Source: an uncultured Flavobacteriales bacterium
Lineage (GTDB): Bacteria > Bacteroidota > Bacteroidia > Flavobacteriales_E > Vicingaceae
Direction of reading: 5' to 3'
Assembly: GCA_937901255.1 (NCBI GenBank)
Contig: CALCHN010000064.1
Span: 1 to 64,000 of the forward strand
Length of the DNA stretch: 64,000 nt
This document shows, in pieces, positions 54,051-62,484 of the stretch. Every line of letters starts with the position of its first letter. The first letter of the stretch is position 1. The position numbers and the translations under genes are program-made. The notes beneath the pieces were generated by a model, which was not told where the DNA came from, did no database searches, and worked only from the letters and a program-made list of their open reading frames with translations.

Positions 54051-55045
54051 TCATTCATTTAAATAAAAATATTACAGCCGCAACTGCTAGTCAGTTAGCT
54101 GAAAAAATAAAAGCATTTCACATACATTCTCAAGATAGAGAAGTATTAATTACTTCATCTTCAGTAAAAGAAGTACCCAATGAAGTAGCTGCTTTTACCG
54201 AAAAGCACTGGGTGTTTGAAAATGATATGCAACTTGCTTCTAGAGCTTATAGAAACGAAACTCGTGAGGTAAAGATTGGCAACGTAACTATTGGTGGGAA
54301 CACTAAAAATACTTTATTGATTGGCGGACCTTGTTCGGTAGAGTCTGAAGAACAAATTCAACAAAGTGCTGCTTTGTTAAAATCGCTTAATTTAACTACA
54401 CTAAGAGGTGGTTGTTACAAACCTCGTACAAGCCCTTATAGTTTTCAGGGTTTAGGGTTGGAAGGATTAAAGTTATTAGTTAAAATGCGTGAGCAACATG
54501 GTTTAGCTGTTATTACAGAAGTTAGAGATGCTACCCATGTTGATGAGGTGATAGAACACAGTGATGTGATTCAAATTGGTGCCAAAGCCATGTACGACCA
54601 AGGTATTTTACGTGCATGTGCTAAAACCCGCAAACCTGTTTTGCTTAAAAGAGGCTTTGGAACAACATTACAAGAATTTGTTCAGGCAGCGGAATTTATG
54701 CTTTCAGGAGGAAATGAAAATGTTATTTTGTGCGAAAGAGGCATACGTACTTTTGAAACGAAAACACGTTTTACCCTAGATTTATGCGGAGTAGCTTATT
54801 TACAAGAATACACCAATTTGCCTATTATTTTAGATCCAAGTCATGCCTTAGGTTACCGCTATGGAATTGAACGTTTGTCTAAAGCTTGTGTAGCAATGGG
54901 AATTGATGGCTTGTTGATAGAAGCTCACCCAAACCCTGCTGTTGCTAAGTCGGATGCTTCACAGCAATTAACACACGAATCTTTTGCAGCGTTAAAATCA
55001 GCCATAGAACCAGTAGCAAATAGTGTTGGCTATAAAATTATATAA
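54047..55045 (+). CDS. aroF: 3-deoxy-7-phosphoheptulonate (DAHP) synthase, type I beta
   Basis: This 332-residue enzyme condenses phosphoenolpyruvate with erythrose 4-phosphate, opening the shikimate pathway. Residues 1 to about 75 form a ferredoxin-like regulatory domain as in Thermotoga DAHP synthase. The barrel has GGPCSVES, RGGCYKPRTSPYSFQGLG, ILDPSHALG and AHPNPAVAKSDASQ. The PRTSPYSFQG motif distinguishes it from the related KdsA. It overlaps the Rpe-CBS gene by 4 nt. No other aro genes are adjacent. Confidence 0.9.
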   Translation: MIIHLNKNITAATASQLAEKIKAFHIHSQDREVLITSSSVKEVPNEVAAFTEKHWVFENDMQLASRAYRNETREVKIGNVTIGGNTKNTLLIGGPCSVESEEQIQQSAALLKSLNLTTLRGGCYKPRTSPYSFQGLGLEGLKLLVKMREQHGLAVITEVRDATHVDEVIEHSDVIQIGAKAMYDQGILRACAKTRKPVLLKRGFGTTLQEFVQAAEFMLSGGNENVILCERGIRTFETKTRFTLDLCGVAYLQEYTNLPIILDPSHALGYRYGIERLSKACVAMGIDGLLIEAHPNPAVAKSDASQQLTHESFAALKSAIEPVANSVGYKII

Positions 55046-55130
55046 CACATCTATGACAAGCTAATATTGATATACAGGATGATTATTATAATTTATTTAT
55101 AAACAGTTATTAAAAAATAAACAAATAAAA

Positions 55131-55269
55131 TTTAACCACTTAGTCGCATAGTTTTTTTTAGAAAGCTCTTGATAGAATTTCATAGTCGTATCTCGCCTTT
55201 GGCGAGATAATCTATATGAAGCTAAACATTTCTTATACGATAGCAGTGCTATGTATCTATGTGGTTAAA
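55131..55269. mobile_element. solo inverted-repeat element
   Basis: The left arm is TTTAACCACTTAGTCGCATAG (55131-55151). The right arm is the inverted complement at 55249-55269, where CTATGTATCTATGTGG and TTAAA are visible. The core has a perfect stem TATCTCGCC-TTT-GGCGAGATA (55189-55209). It carries no gene. It lies between aroF and the KdsC-like gene, and its right end would otherwise be read as an artificial N-terminus of that gene. Confidence 0.65.
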
Positions 55270-55296
55270 ACTAAGGAATTATTAAGATATAAAACA

Positions 55297-55971
55297 ATGA
55301 AAATCCTTACTCAAAATATCACCTCATTTTTAGCTCGAGAAGAAAAATCGTTGAATGACTTTTGTGCTGAATATGCTATTGCCAACATCAATGAATTGAC
55401 TTTGGGCGATTTACAATTGTTTTGCTCCAATAATCAGTTAGATTTTGAAAACATGCTTACCAGACCAATGTTTGTTGATAGGTCTAAAATGAAAGACATT
55501 AAATTATTGATTTTAGATGTTGATGGTGTTATGACTGATGCGGGAATGTTTTTTACAGAAAATGGCGATCAGTTTAAAAAATACAATGCTAAAGATGGAA
55601 TGGCAATTATGGCTTTGCCTAAAGTTGGAGTTGAAGCAGGTATTATTTCATCGGGATACAAGTTGGAGGTGGTAAAAGCTCGTGCCGAATTATTAAATAT
55701 TAAACATCTTTATGTTGGTCAAGAACCTAAATTAGAAATTCTTAATCAATGGTGCGAAAAGTTAAACATTACGCTTGCTGAAGTAGCCATAATTGGTGAT
55801 GATATTAATGATTTACCTGTAATGAGAGCAGTTGGTTTTAGTGCTTGTCCAGCCGATGCGGTGCTAAAAGTAAAAGAAACAGTTGATTTAGTTCTACAAA
55901 CCAAAGGAGGCGATGGCTGTGTTAGAGAATTTATAGACTTTTATTTGTTGGATGAACCATTAACTAAATAA
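55297..55971 (+). CDS. KdsC-like HAD phosphatase with N-terminal extension
   Basis: I start at the ATG at 55297 (MKILTQNITSFLAREEKSLN). A start 27 codons earlier would lie inside the repeat element at 55131-55269. The HAD-type nucleophile is LLILDVDGVMTDAG, followed by IISSGYKLEVVKARAELLNI and the acidic GDDINDLPVM loop. It matches 3-deoxy-D-manno-octulosonate 8-phosphate phosphatase, involved in KDO for LPS. An extra N-terminal region of about 60 residues precedes the catalytic domain. It is followed 5 nt later by a DUF3820 gene. Confidence 0.82.
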   Translation: MKILTQNITSFLAREEKSLNDFCAEYAIANINELTLGDLQLFCSNNQLDFENMLTRPMFVDRSKMKDIKLLILDVDGVMTDAGMFFTENGDQFKKYNAKDGMAIMALPKVGVEAGIISSGYKLEVVKARAELLNIKHLYVGQEPKLEILNQWCEKLNITLAEVAIIGDDINDLPVMRAVGFSACPADAVLKVKETVDLVLQTKGGDGCVREFIDFYLLDEPLTK

Positions 55972-55976
55972 ATTTA

Positions 55977-56204
55977 ATGCATACTAACGAAGGCAATCCG
56001 GAATTACTCATAGAATTGGTTAGAATGAAAATGCCTTTTGGAAAGTACAAAGGGCGACTCATTTGCGATTTACCTTCTTTTTATTTAGAGTGGTTTCAAC
56101 GAGAAGGATTTCCCAAAGGTAAATTAGGCGTTTTATTAGAAACCATGCACGAAATAAGACTAAATGGCTTAGAACATTTGCTAGTTCCCTTGAGGAGAAA
56201 GTAA
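55977..56204 (+). CDS. DUF3820 small protein
   Basis: This 75-residue protein has the DUF3820 core KMPFGKYKGRLICDLPSFYLEWF near residues 19-40. Some annotations call the family a putative quorum-sensing-regulated virulence factor, but that label has little support. It starts 5 nt after the KdsC-like gene and is likely co-transcribed with it. Function unknown. Confidence 0.82.
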   Translation: MHTNEGNPELLIELVRMKMPFGKYKGRLICDLPSFYLEWFQREGFPKGKLGVLLETMHEIRLNGLEHLLVPLRRK

Positions 56205-56260
56205 AAAGTACTTAGGAATACTTAGGAGTTATTTAATCTCCAATTTCTAATCTCGAATTT

Positions 56261-57142
56261 CTAATTTATTTCCCAACAAGCATTACAAACACTTTTTTCA
56301 ATTTTATTTTCAATACTATCAGGAAGTTGATGAAAAAAATCGATGCCTGTCATTTGCTCAACACTATCAATACTTACAATAAAATTGTTTAATGAAAAAG
56401 GTGATTTTTCATTAGGTAAAATAAAACCTATTGCTTTTGTAGAATTGCTTTTATACTCCAAAATAACTTTGTAATAATATTTCGGAATGCTCACCATGTT
56501 TTCTCCAATGGTGGGCAAACTATCTTCCAAAACAGGTCCAGTAACTACGTAAATGGTATCATATGTTTTAGCCCAATCTCTAACTTGTTCTTCTAATTTT
56601 TTCCAAATACCTCTGTTAAAACTAGGGGTTTGCGGACTCATGTTACTATAGAAAAATGAGCAACTCATCGCTTCTGCCGACCAAGATAAATCTCCTGCCG
56701 GAGCTAAATGTCCTCTGTCAAATCCGGAACCTTTGTAATCCGTTGATGTAGCTGAACCAGTAAGTACTTTTGGGTCAGGTCTGAAATCATCAGTTCTATC
56801 CACTTTTTTTATGTTTTCTGCTTTGGTAAATTCATAAGCCACCCATTTAGCTTGTTCGTGCTTTTCACTATACACCAAACGAAAACCAGTATGCTCAATG
56901 ATTACATCATCATCTACAAGATTAGGAAGTTCCAATAAATCTATTTTAATAAAACTACTTGATGTAGCAACAATAGTATCTTTTGTAGTTGTTAATGTAT
57001 CATTTGCAGATAAAGCACTTGAAGTATTTTGATTTGGAACTTCTATTGTTGTATTATCTGTGTGATTATAAAAAGCAATCCCAACAAATATAAGTAAGAT
57101 AACAACCAAAATGATGGACAAGATGATTATTGTCTTTTTCAA
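56261..57142 (-). CDS. DNA/RNA non-specific endonuclease (NUC1 family), membrane-anchored
   Basis: This 293-residue protein has a single N-terminal hydrophobic helix (about residues 4-26) followed by a low-complexity linker and a NUC1 domain. The catalytic motif is DRGH (His145), and the conserved FYSNMSPQTPSFNRGIW segment follows. It probably cuts DNA and RNA outside the cytoplasm, as an anchored or released nuclease. Its stop lies close to a 3' AT-rich stretch. It is transcribed from the opposite strand to its neighbours. Confidence 0.9.
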   Translation of the reverse strand: MKKTIIILSIILVVILLIFVGIAFYNHTDNTTIEVPNQNTSSALSANDTLTTTKDTIVATSSSFIKIDLLELPNLVDDDVIIEHTGFRLVYSEKHEQAKWVAYEFTKAENIKKVDRTDDFRPDPKVLTGSATSTDYKGSGFDRGHLAPAGDLSWSAEAMSCSFFYSNMSPQTPSFNRGIWKKLEEQVRDWAKTYDTIYVVTGPVLEDSLPTIGENMVSIPKYYYKVILEYKSNSTKAIGFILPNEKSPFSLNNFIVSIDSVEQMTGIDFFHQLPDSIENKIEKSVCNACWEIN

Positions 57143-57180
57143 AAAAATATAGTTTGTTAGTATAAATAATTTATTTTACT

Positions 57181-57245
57181 CACCCCAAGTTATCTTGCGA
57201 TAACTTTTCCCCTCTCTTTAAAGAGAGGGGTTAGGGGAGAGTTGC
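57181..57245. repeat. GC-rich hairpin repeat
   Basis: AAGTTATC-TTGC-GATAACTT (57187-57206) and CCCCTCTCTTT paired with AAAGAGAGGGG (57209-57230) form two strong hairpins in an AT-rich gap, followed by GTTAGGGG-like sequence. It resembles other GC-rich repeats in the window in style but not clearly in sequence. Confidence 0.55.
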
Positions 57246-57316
57246 TTACAATTAGTGAAATTATCCTCTAAATTTATATTAAGATAAAAGTTGTCCTATC
57301 CAAAAACCACCTTAAA

Positions 57317-58597
57317 TTATCCAACCTTTACCACAAAATAGTTTTTCTTACCTCTTTGTAAAAGCAAGTAGTTATTATTGATTAAAAATGAAGCATCAAC
57401 CACAGTATTCTCATCAACTTTACTTTTGTTAACACTAATAGAATTTTCTTTTAACGCTCTTCTGGCCTCGCTATTAGAAGCTAAAAAATTGGTTTTATCT
57501 GCTAATAAATCAATAATAGGAATACCAGTATTAAAGTTGCTTAGCGAAATTTCTGCTTGAGGAACGCCTTCAAAAACTGCGTTGAATAAATTTTCTGGCA
57601 ATTTTTTTAATCCTTCTACAGCTTCTTCGCCTGTTTTAAAAAGAATTTCAGAAGCATTTACAGCTGCATCATAATCTTCTTGCGAGTGGACTCTAACGGT
57701 GATATCTTCTGCTAATGCTTTTTGCAAAACACGTAAGTGAGGAGCTTCCTCATGTTGTTTGATAAGACTTTCTATTTCCTCTTTTGGTTTTAGCGTAAAA
57801 ATTTTAATGTAATTTTTAGCATCATCATCAGAAGCATTTATCCAATATTGGTAAAAAGCATAAGGCGAAGTTTTTTCAGGGTCCAACCAAACACTTCCTC
57901 CGGCAGTTTTTCCAAATTTAGTTCCGTCAGCTTTTTTAATTAAAGGGGTAGTTACTGCAAAAGCTTCGTTGCCCGACATTCGTCTAATCAATTCTGTTCC
58001 GGTTACAATATTCCCCCATTGGTCGGAACCGCCTAATTGTACTTTGCAATTTTTATTCGTGTTTAACCAGTAAAAATCAAATCCCTGCACCAGTTGGTAA
58101 GAAAATTCTGTAAACGACATTCCCGATTCTAACCTGGTTTTAACAGAGTCTTTACTCATCATGTAATTAATAGTAATGTGTTTTCCTACATCTCTGATAA
58201 AATCTAAAAAGTTCATATTTTTAAACCAATCGTAGTTGTTTACCATTTCTGCCGAATTAGCTCCACAATCGAAATCTAAAAATTTTGATAATTGTACTTT
58301 TATAGCTTCTAAATTTTGTTGTACTTCACCAGGAGTCAATAAATTTCTTTCTTGCGATTTTCCTGACGGATCGCCTACCATTCCTGTAGCTCCACCAATT
58401 AAAGCAAAAGGTTTATGTCCTGATTTTTGTAAATGAACTAAAGTCATAATTTGAACTAAATGCCCAATATGCAACGAATCAGCTGTTGGATCAAACCCAA
58501 TATAAGCTGAGGTTACTTCTTTCTTAAATTGTTCTTCAGTTCCCGGCATCATGTCATGAACCATTCCTCGCCACTTTAGTTCTTCAATAAAATTCAT
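57317..58597 (-). CDS. tyrS: tyrosyl-tRNA synthetase
   Basis: This 426-residue class I synthetase attaches tyrosine to tRNA-Tyr. HIGH is at residues 43-46 (SLHIGHLVQI). The KMSKS-like loop is KFGKT at 227-231. The C-terminal S4 RNA-binding domain (RRALKENSISVNKSKV near 385) is present. Length is normal for the bacterial TyrS form with S4 domain. A TAAATTTG box lies at 58626-58633 on the minus strand, about 29 nt above the start. Confidence 0.95.
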   Translation of the reverse strand: MNFIEELKWRGMVHDMMPGTEEQFKKEVTSAYIGFDPTADSLHIGHLVQIMTLVHLQKSGHKPFALIGGATGMVGDPSGKSQERNLLTPGEVQQNLEAIKVQLSKFLDFDCGANSAEMVNNYDWFKNMNFLDFIRDVGKHITINYMMSKDSVKTRLESGMSFTEFSYQLVQGFDFYWLNTNKNCKVQLGGSDQWGNIVTGTELIRRMSGNEAFAVTTPLIKKADGTKFGKTAGGSVWLDPEKTSPYAFYQYWINASDDDAKNYIKIFTLKPKEEIESLIKQHEEAPHLRVLQKALAEDITVRVHSQEDYDAAVNASEILFKTGEEAVEGLKKLPENLFNAVFEGVPQAEISLSNFNTGIPIIDLLADKTNFLASNSEARRALKENSISVNKSKVDENTVVDASFLINNNYLLLQRGKKNYFVVKVG

Positions 58598-58739
58598 AAG
58601 TAAAAATGTTTTTTTTTTAAGGAGGCAAATTTAGTAATAAAAGCGAAAGCTTAAGAATAAAAAAAACTTGATTTGTCGATAAAACGAACTCATTAACCTC
58701 ATTTAACGTTTTTCGGACAAAAGTCTAAAAAACGGATTG

Positions 58740-58747
58740 TATCTTTG
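58740..58747 (+). promoter_or_regulatory. -7 element of rimO
   Basis: TATCTTTG lies over the upstream in-frame TTG at 58737. This argues that translation starts further down, at the TTG at 58770. Confidence 0.45.
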
Positions 58748-58769
58748 CAAAAAATTAATTGAAATCTCT

Positions 58770-60080
58770 TTGAAAACGAAAACCTTAAAAAAGAACAAAG
58801 TAAATGTAATTACATTGGGTTGTTCTAAAAACTTATTCGACTCGGAAGTAGCAATGACACAGCTTAAAGCCAATGGTTTTGAGGTGGAACACGAAGCTGA
58901 ACAAGACGATTCCGAAATTGTAATCATAAATACTTGTGGCTTTATTGATAACGCCAAACAAGAATCGATAGATACTATTTTACGATATGCCGAAGCCAAA
59001 AAAGATGGTTTGGTAGATAAACTATATGTTACTGGATGTCTTTCCGAACGTTATAAAGATTCTTTGGAGAAAGAAATTACCGAAGTAGATGCCTATTTTG
59101 GTACGAAAGAATTGCCAAGATTATTAAAAACCCTAAAAGCCGATTACAAACACGAGTTAATTGGTGAAAGAATTATTACTACTCCCAACCATTACGCCTA
59201 TTTAAAAATTTCTGAAGGTTGCGACAGAGCTTGTTCTTTTTGTGCTATTCCGCTAATGAGAGGTAAGCACGAATCGGTACCCATAGAACAATTGGTGGAA
59301 CAAGCTAAAAGTTTAGCCAAACAAGGCGTTAAAGAGTTGATTTTAATTGCTCAGGAACTTACTTTTTATGGCTTAGATATTTATAAAGAAAGAAGATTAT
59401 CAGACTTGTTGAATGCATTATCAGAAGTAGAAGGAATTGAATGGATAAGATTACACTATGCTTACCCAACAGGCTTTCCCATGGATATTATTGAAACCAT
59501 GAAAAGCAATCCGAAAGTATGTAATTACTTAGATATTCCACTACAACATGCTTCAAACAACATGTTAAAAGCTATGAGGAGAGGAGCTACCAGAGAAAAA
59601 ACTACGCAGTTAATAAAAGATATCAGAGCTATTATTCCTGAAATTACCATTAGAACTACCTTCATTGTTGGTTTTCCGGGTGAGACACAAGAAGATATTG
59701 AGGAAATGAAAGATTGGATACAAGAAATGCAGTTCGACAGATTGGGCGTTTTCACTTATTCTCATGAAGAAGATACCCATGCTTATCAGTATGAAGATAC
59801 ACTTACGGACGAAGAAAAAGAGGCTCGTGCTGAAGAAGTGATGGCGGTGCAACAACAAATTTCACTTAACTTAAACGAAAAGAAAGTGGGAAAGACTTTT
59901 AAAGTACTTTTTGATAGAATGGAAGGCGGTTATTTTGTTGGCAGAACAGAGTTTGATTCTCCCGAAGTAGATAATGAAGTGTTGGTAGATGCCGCTGAGC
60001 ATTATGTGAGAATAGGAGATTTTGCCAATGTTAAAATTACTTCTGCCGGAGATTTTGATTTGTATGGAGAGGTGGTTTAA
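58770..60080 (+). CDS. rimO: ribosomal protein S12 methylthiotransferase RimO
   Basis: This radical-SAM enzyme methylthiolates Asp of ribosomal protein S12. I start at TTG 58770, giving MKTKTLKKNKVNVITLGCSK, which matches Bacteroidota RimO N-termini. The N-terminal UPF0004 domain has Cys in LGCSKN, INTCGF and VTGCLSERY. The radical-SAM motif is CDRACSFC. The C-terminal TRAM domain ends in YGEVV. It lies 172 nt from tyrS and is divergent from it. MiaB is the nearest alternative, but the CDRACSFC layout and TRAM end favour RimO. Confidence 0.92.
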   Translation: MKTKTLKKNKVNVITLGCSKNLFDSEVAMTQLKANGFEVEHEAEQDDSEIVIINTCGFIDNAKQESIDTILRYAEAKKDGLVDKLYVTGCLSERYKDSLEKEITEVDAYFGTKELPRLLKTLKADYKHELIGERIITTPNHYAYLKISEGCDRACSFCAIPLMRGKHESVPIEQLVEQAKSLAKQGVKELILIAQELTFYGLDIYKERRLSDLLNALSEVEGIEWIRLHYAYPTGFPMDIIETMKSNPKVCNYLDIPLQHASNNMLKAMRRGATREKTTQLIKDIRAIIPEITIRTTFIVGFPGETQEDIEEMKDWIQEMQFDRLGVFTYSHEEDTHAYQYEDTLTDEEKEARAEEVMAVQQQISLNLNEKKVGKTFKVLFDRMEGGYFVGRTEFDSPEVDNEVLVDAAEHYVRIGDFANVKITSAGDFDLYGEVV

Positions 60081-60419
60081 TTAATGTGAGAATGTTTTTA
60101 TGTGTGAATGTGAGAATTAGTAATTAGTACATCGAAGTCAGAAGAATAACTTAATAAAAGCTCCGAAGGAGCGTAATTTTGTAGCGTATGGGTGAAGCCC
60201 TTCGCTTAAAGATGTATTAAAGGTGAAACTAAAAGAGAAATTAGCAGAACGTTTAGGTTGTTTAACCATATCAATATTTCTAATATTATTTCTTGGGGTG
60301 ATTTTTGGGTTTTTATATATGGCAATTGTATTATTAAAGTGGATAAATCAATAAAATGAAATTTAATCTTTTAAGCGTATTTGCGTCTTTGCGAGAAACA
60401 ACTAAAAACTGTTAACTAA
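60081..60419. other. intergenic region, 339 bp
   Basis: Between rimO and bshC. It has a small palindrome GCTCC-GAA-GGAGC (60160-60172) of a kind seen in intergenic repeats of Bacteroidota, a tract with TTTGCGTCTTTGCG near 60379, and one possible 43-codon membrane-protein ORF (60223-60354). Nothing else is seen. Confidence 0.6.
60223..60354 (+). CDS. possible small single-pass membrane protein
   Basis: A GTG-initiated 43-residue frame reads MKLKEKLAERLGCLTISIFL then a continuous hydrophobic helix, a lysine/tryptophan end and a stop. A single transmembrane segment with a basic, amphipathic N-terminus is plausible. There is no homology that I know, and the start is not supported by a clear binding site. 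It lies in an otherwise gene-free gap. Confidence 0.35.
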   Translation: MKLKEKLAERLGCLTISIFLILFLGVIFGFLYMAIVLLKWINQ

Positions 60420-62015
60420 ATGAACAAACAAACAATACCCTATTCAAAAATAACATTTTTTTCTTCGTTAATCAATGATTATTTGACTAATGATGAAAAA
60501 TTACACCCTTTTATCAATCATAATTGTTCACTTCAAGCTTTTGCTGATGCCATTGCTGAACGCAAACAAACTTCTGTTAACAGAGAGTTGCTTGCCAAAC
60601 AACTTCAACATCAATACAAAGATTTACCAATAAGCGATGCTGTTAAAGCAAACATAGAACGATTAAAAAATTCCAACTGTTTTACCATTACTACCGGACA
60701 TCAACTGAATTTATTTACAGGTCCTTTATATTTTCTTTATAAAATTATTTCGGCAATAAATTTAGCTAAAACGCTTAATGCTACTTATCCCGAAAACGAT
60801 TTTGTTCCTGTCTATTGGATGGCAACAGAAGATCATGATTTTGAGGAAATCAATCATTTTAACTTGTTTAATGAAAGGTTATCCATACAAAAAGAAGCAG
60901 GAGAAGATGGAGCGGTTGGAAGATTAAGCTTAACGAATGCTCCACAAGTAGCTCAACAATTAGAGGAGCTGCTTGGCGATAGAAACGGTGGAGATAAAAT
61001 TGTGGCATTATTCAAACAAGTCTATACCATTGAGAATAATTTTACACAAGCAACAAAAGCCTTGGTCAACCATTTGTTTGGCGAATATGGTTTGGTAATT
61101 ATTGATGGCGATGATGCTGAACTAAAAAGAAGTATGATTCCTTATTTCGAGCAAGAATTAGTAGAACAAAAGAATCACCAACTCATAGAACAAACTACGC
61201 AGCAATTAACTGATTTAGGGTATAAAAGTCAGGTGACACCACGAGAAATTAATCTGTTTTACTTAGATAAAAACCTACGAGAACGCATTGTTGTTGAGGA
61301 TGAACAATACAAGGTATTGAATACCAATTTAAGTTTTACTAAAGAACAAATCCTTTCGGAATTAAATAATCATCCCGAAAAATTTAGTCCGAATGTAGTA
61401 CTACGACCACTTTACCAAGAAGTGATTTTGCCTAATTTGGCTTATATTGGAGGAGGAGGAGAACTGGCATATTGGTTTCAGCTAAAAGATATGTTTAATG
61501 CGAATAAGGTATTTTTTCCTACGTTAATTTTAAGAAACTCAGTGTTGATTATTGATGCAGGAAGCACTAAAAAAATGCAAAAATTAGGTTTAGAAGTCTC
61601 ACAATTGTTTGAAGATACGGAAGAACTCATTAAAGAATATGTTACCCAACATGCCGATATTAATTTAACACTTTCGCAACAAAAAGAGCAACTTGCTAAA
61701 TTGTACGAAACTATTGAAAACAAAGCTATTCAGCTGGATAAAACATTGCAAGCAGTTGTAAATGCAGAATTACAGAAAGCTACCAATGGTATTAATAATA
61801 TTGAAGCTCGTCTGCTAAAAGCGGAAAAACAACGTGAGGAAGTGGCTGTAAACCAAATCAGGAGCATAAAAGATAAACTTTTTCCAAATGGTGGTTTACA
61901 AGAGCGACATGACAATATGAGCTCCTTGTTACTTTTTTATGGAATGGATATTATCCCAATATTAATGCAGCACCTTCATCCATTAGATAAAGAGTTGGTG
62001 GTGTTAGCCTCCTAA
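60420..62015 (+). CDS. bshC: bacillithiol biosynthesis cysteine-adding enzyme BshC
   Basis: This 531-residue enzyme adds cysteine to GlcN-malate in bacillithiol synthesis. Characteristic regions are TITTGHQLNLFTGPLYFLYKI near residue 87 and PVYWMATEDHDFEEINHF near 125, plus a long C-terminal coiled coil (KAEKQREEVAVNQIRSIKDKLF). BshC is a Rossmann-like enzyme. Other bsh genes are not adjacent. Its stop is followed immediately by a dispersed repeat copy. Confidence 0.93.
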   Translation: MNKQTIPYSKITFFSSLINDYLTNDEKLHPFINHNCSLQAFADAIAERKQTSVNRELLAKQLQHQYKDLPISDAVKANIERLKNSNCFTITTGHQLNLFTGPLYFLYKIISAINLAKTLNATYPENDFVPVYWMATEDHDFEEINHFNLFNERLSIQKEAGEDGAVGRLSLTNAPQVAQQLEELLGDRNGGDKIVALFKQVYTIENNFTQATKALVNHLFGEYGLVIIDGDDAELKRSMIPYFEQELVEQKNHQLIEQTTQQLTDLGYKSQVTPREINLFYLDKNLRERIVVEDEQYKVLNTNLSFTKEQILSELNNHPEKFSPNVVLRPLYQEVILPNLAYIGGGGELAYWFQLKDMFNANKVFFPTLILRNSVLIIDAGSTKKMQKLGLEVSQLFEDTEELIKEYVTQHADINLTLSQQKEQLAKLYETIENKAIQLDKTLQAVVNAELQKATNGINNIEARLLKAEKQREEVAVNQIRSIKDKLFPNGGLQERHDNMSSLLLFYGMDIIPILMQHLHPLDKELVVLAS

Positions 62016-62090
62016 AAGCCCCTCCCAGCCTCCCCGAAGGGGAGGGGGGGCATCGCACAAGCCAGTTAGAACTGTCATTCTGAACGTGCT
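62015..62090. repeat. dispersed GC-rich intergenic repeat, copy d
   Basis: CCCCTCCCAGCCTCCCCGAA followed by GGGGAGGGG, then CATCGCACAAGCCAGTTAGA and ACTGTCATTCTGAAC. It shares the CATCGC, CAAAGCC and TCATTCT words with copies a-c. It touches the bshC stop codon. Confidence 0.65.
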
Positions 62091-62484
62091 ATTTTACAAG
62101 CTGAGAAATGAAGCTTAGTAAAATGAAGTGAAGAATCTATGGTAGTAAGATTACAAATATAGAGAGTTAATAAGCTAGAATTTAAAATGGAATGTATAAG
62201 CTAATAAATAAGAAGATATTTCGACAGCATTTTTCTATTCCTCATGCTTCGGAATGAAAAATATTGCTCAATATGACAGGTACACCCATCCTCGAACACA
62301 TTTGTAATGAGTTTTCCAATTCATATAGGAATTGAAGCATTTTAAATTTTATGTAATTGAAGATATTAAATAGTCTTTTAAATAAAAAAATCAAGAATAT
62401 ATTTATATTTTTGATTTTGAATAACTAAAACAAATTAATGTAAATAGTAAAAAATTGATATTAGTATTATTTTAATATTAAAAT
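62016..62484. other. intergenic region, 469 bp
   Basis: After the repeat at 62015-62090 the sequence is AT-rich with no convincing ORF. Around 62240-62345 is a motif-like patch (CATGCTTCGGAATGAAAAATA). Beyond 62345 there is only A/T-rich leader up to the lipoprotein ATG. No terminator with a strong stem was identified. Confidence 0.6.

Noticed and set aside
54047..55045. KdsA (KDO-8-phosphate synthase) instead of DAHP synthase
   Set aside because: The KPRTSPYSFQG motif and the N-terminal ferredoxin-like domain fit DAHP synthase, whereas KdsA has a different loop.
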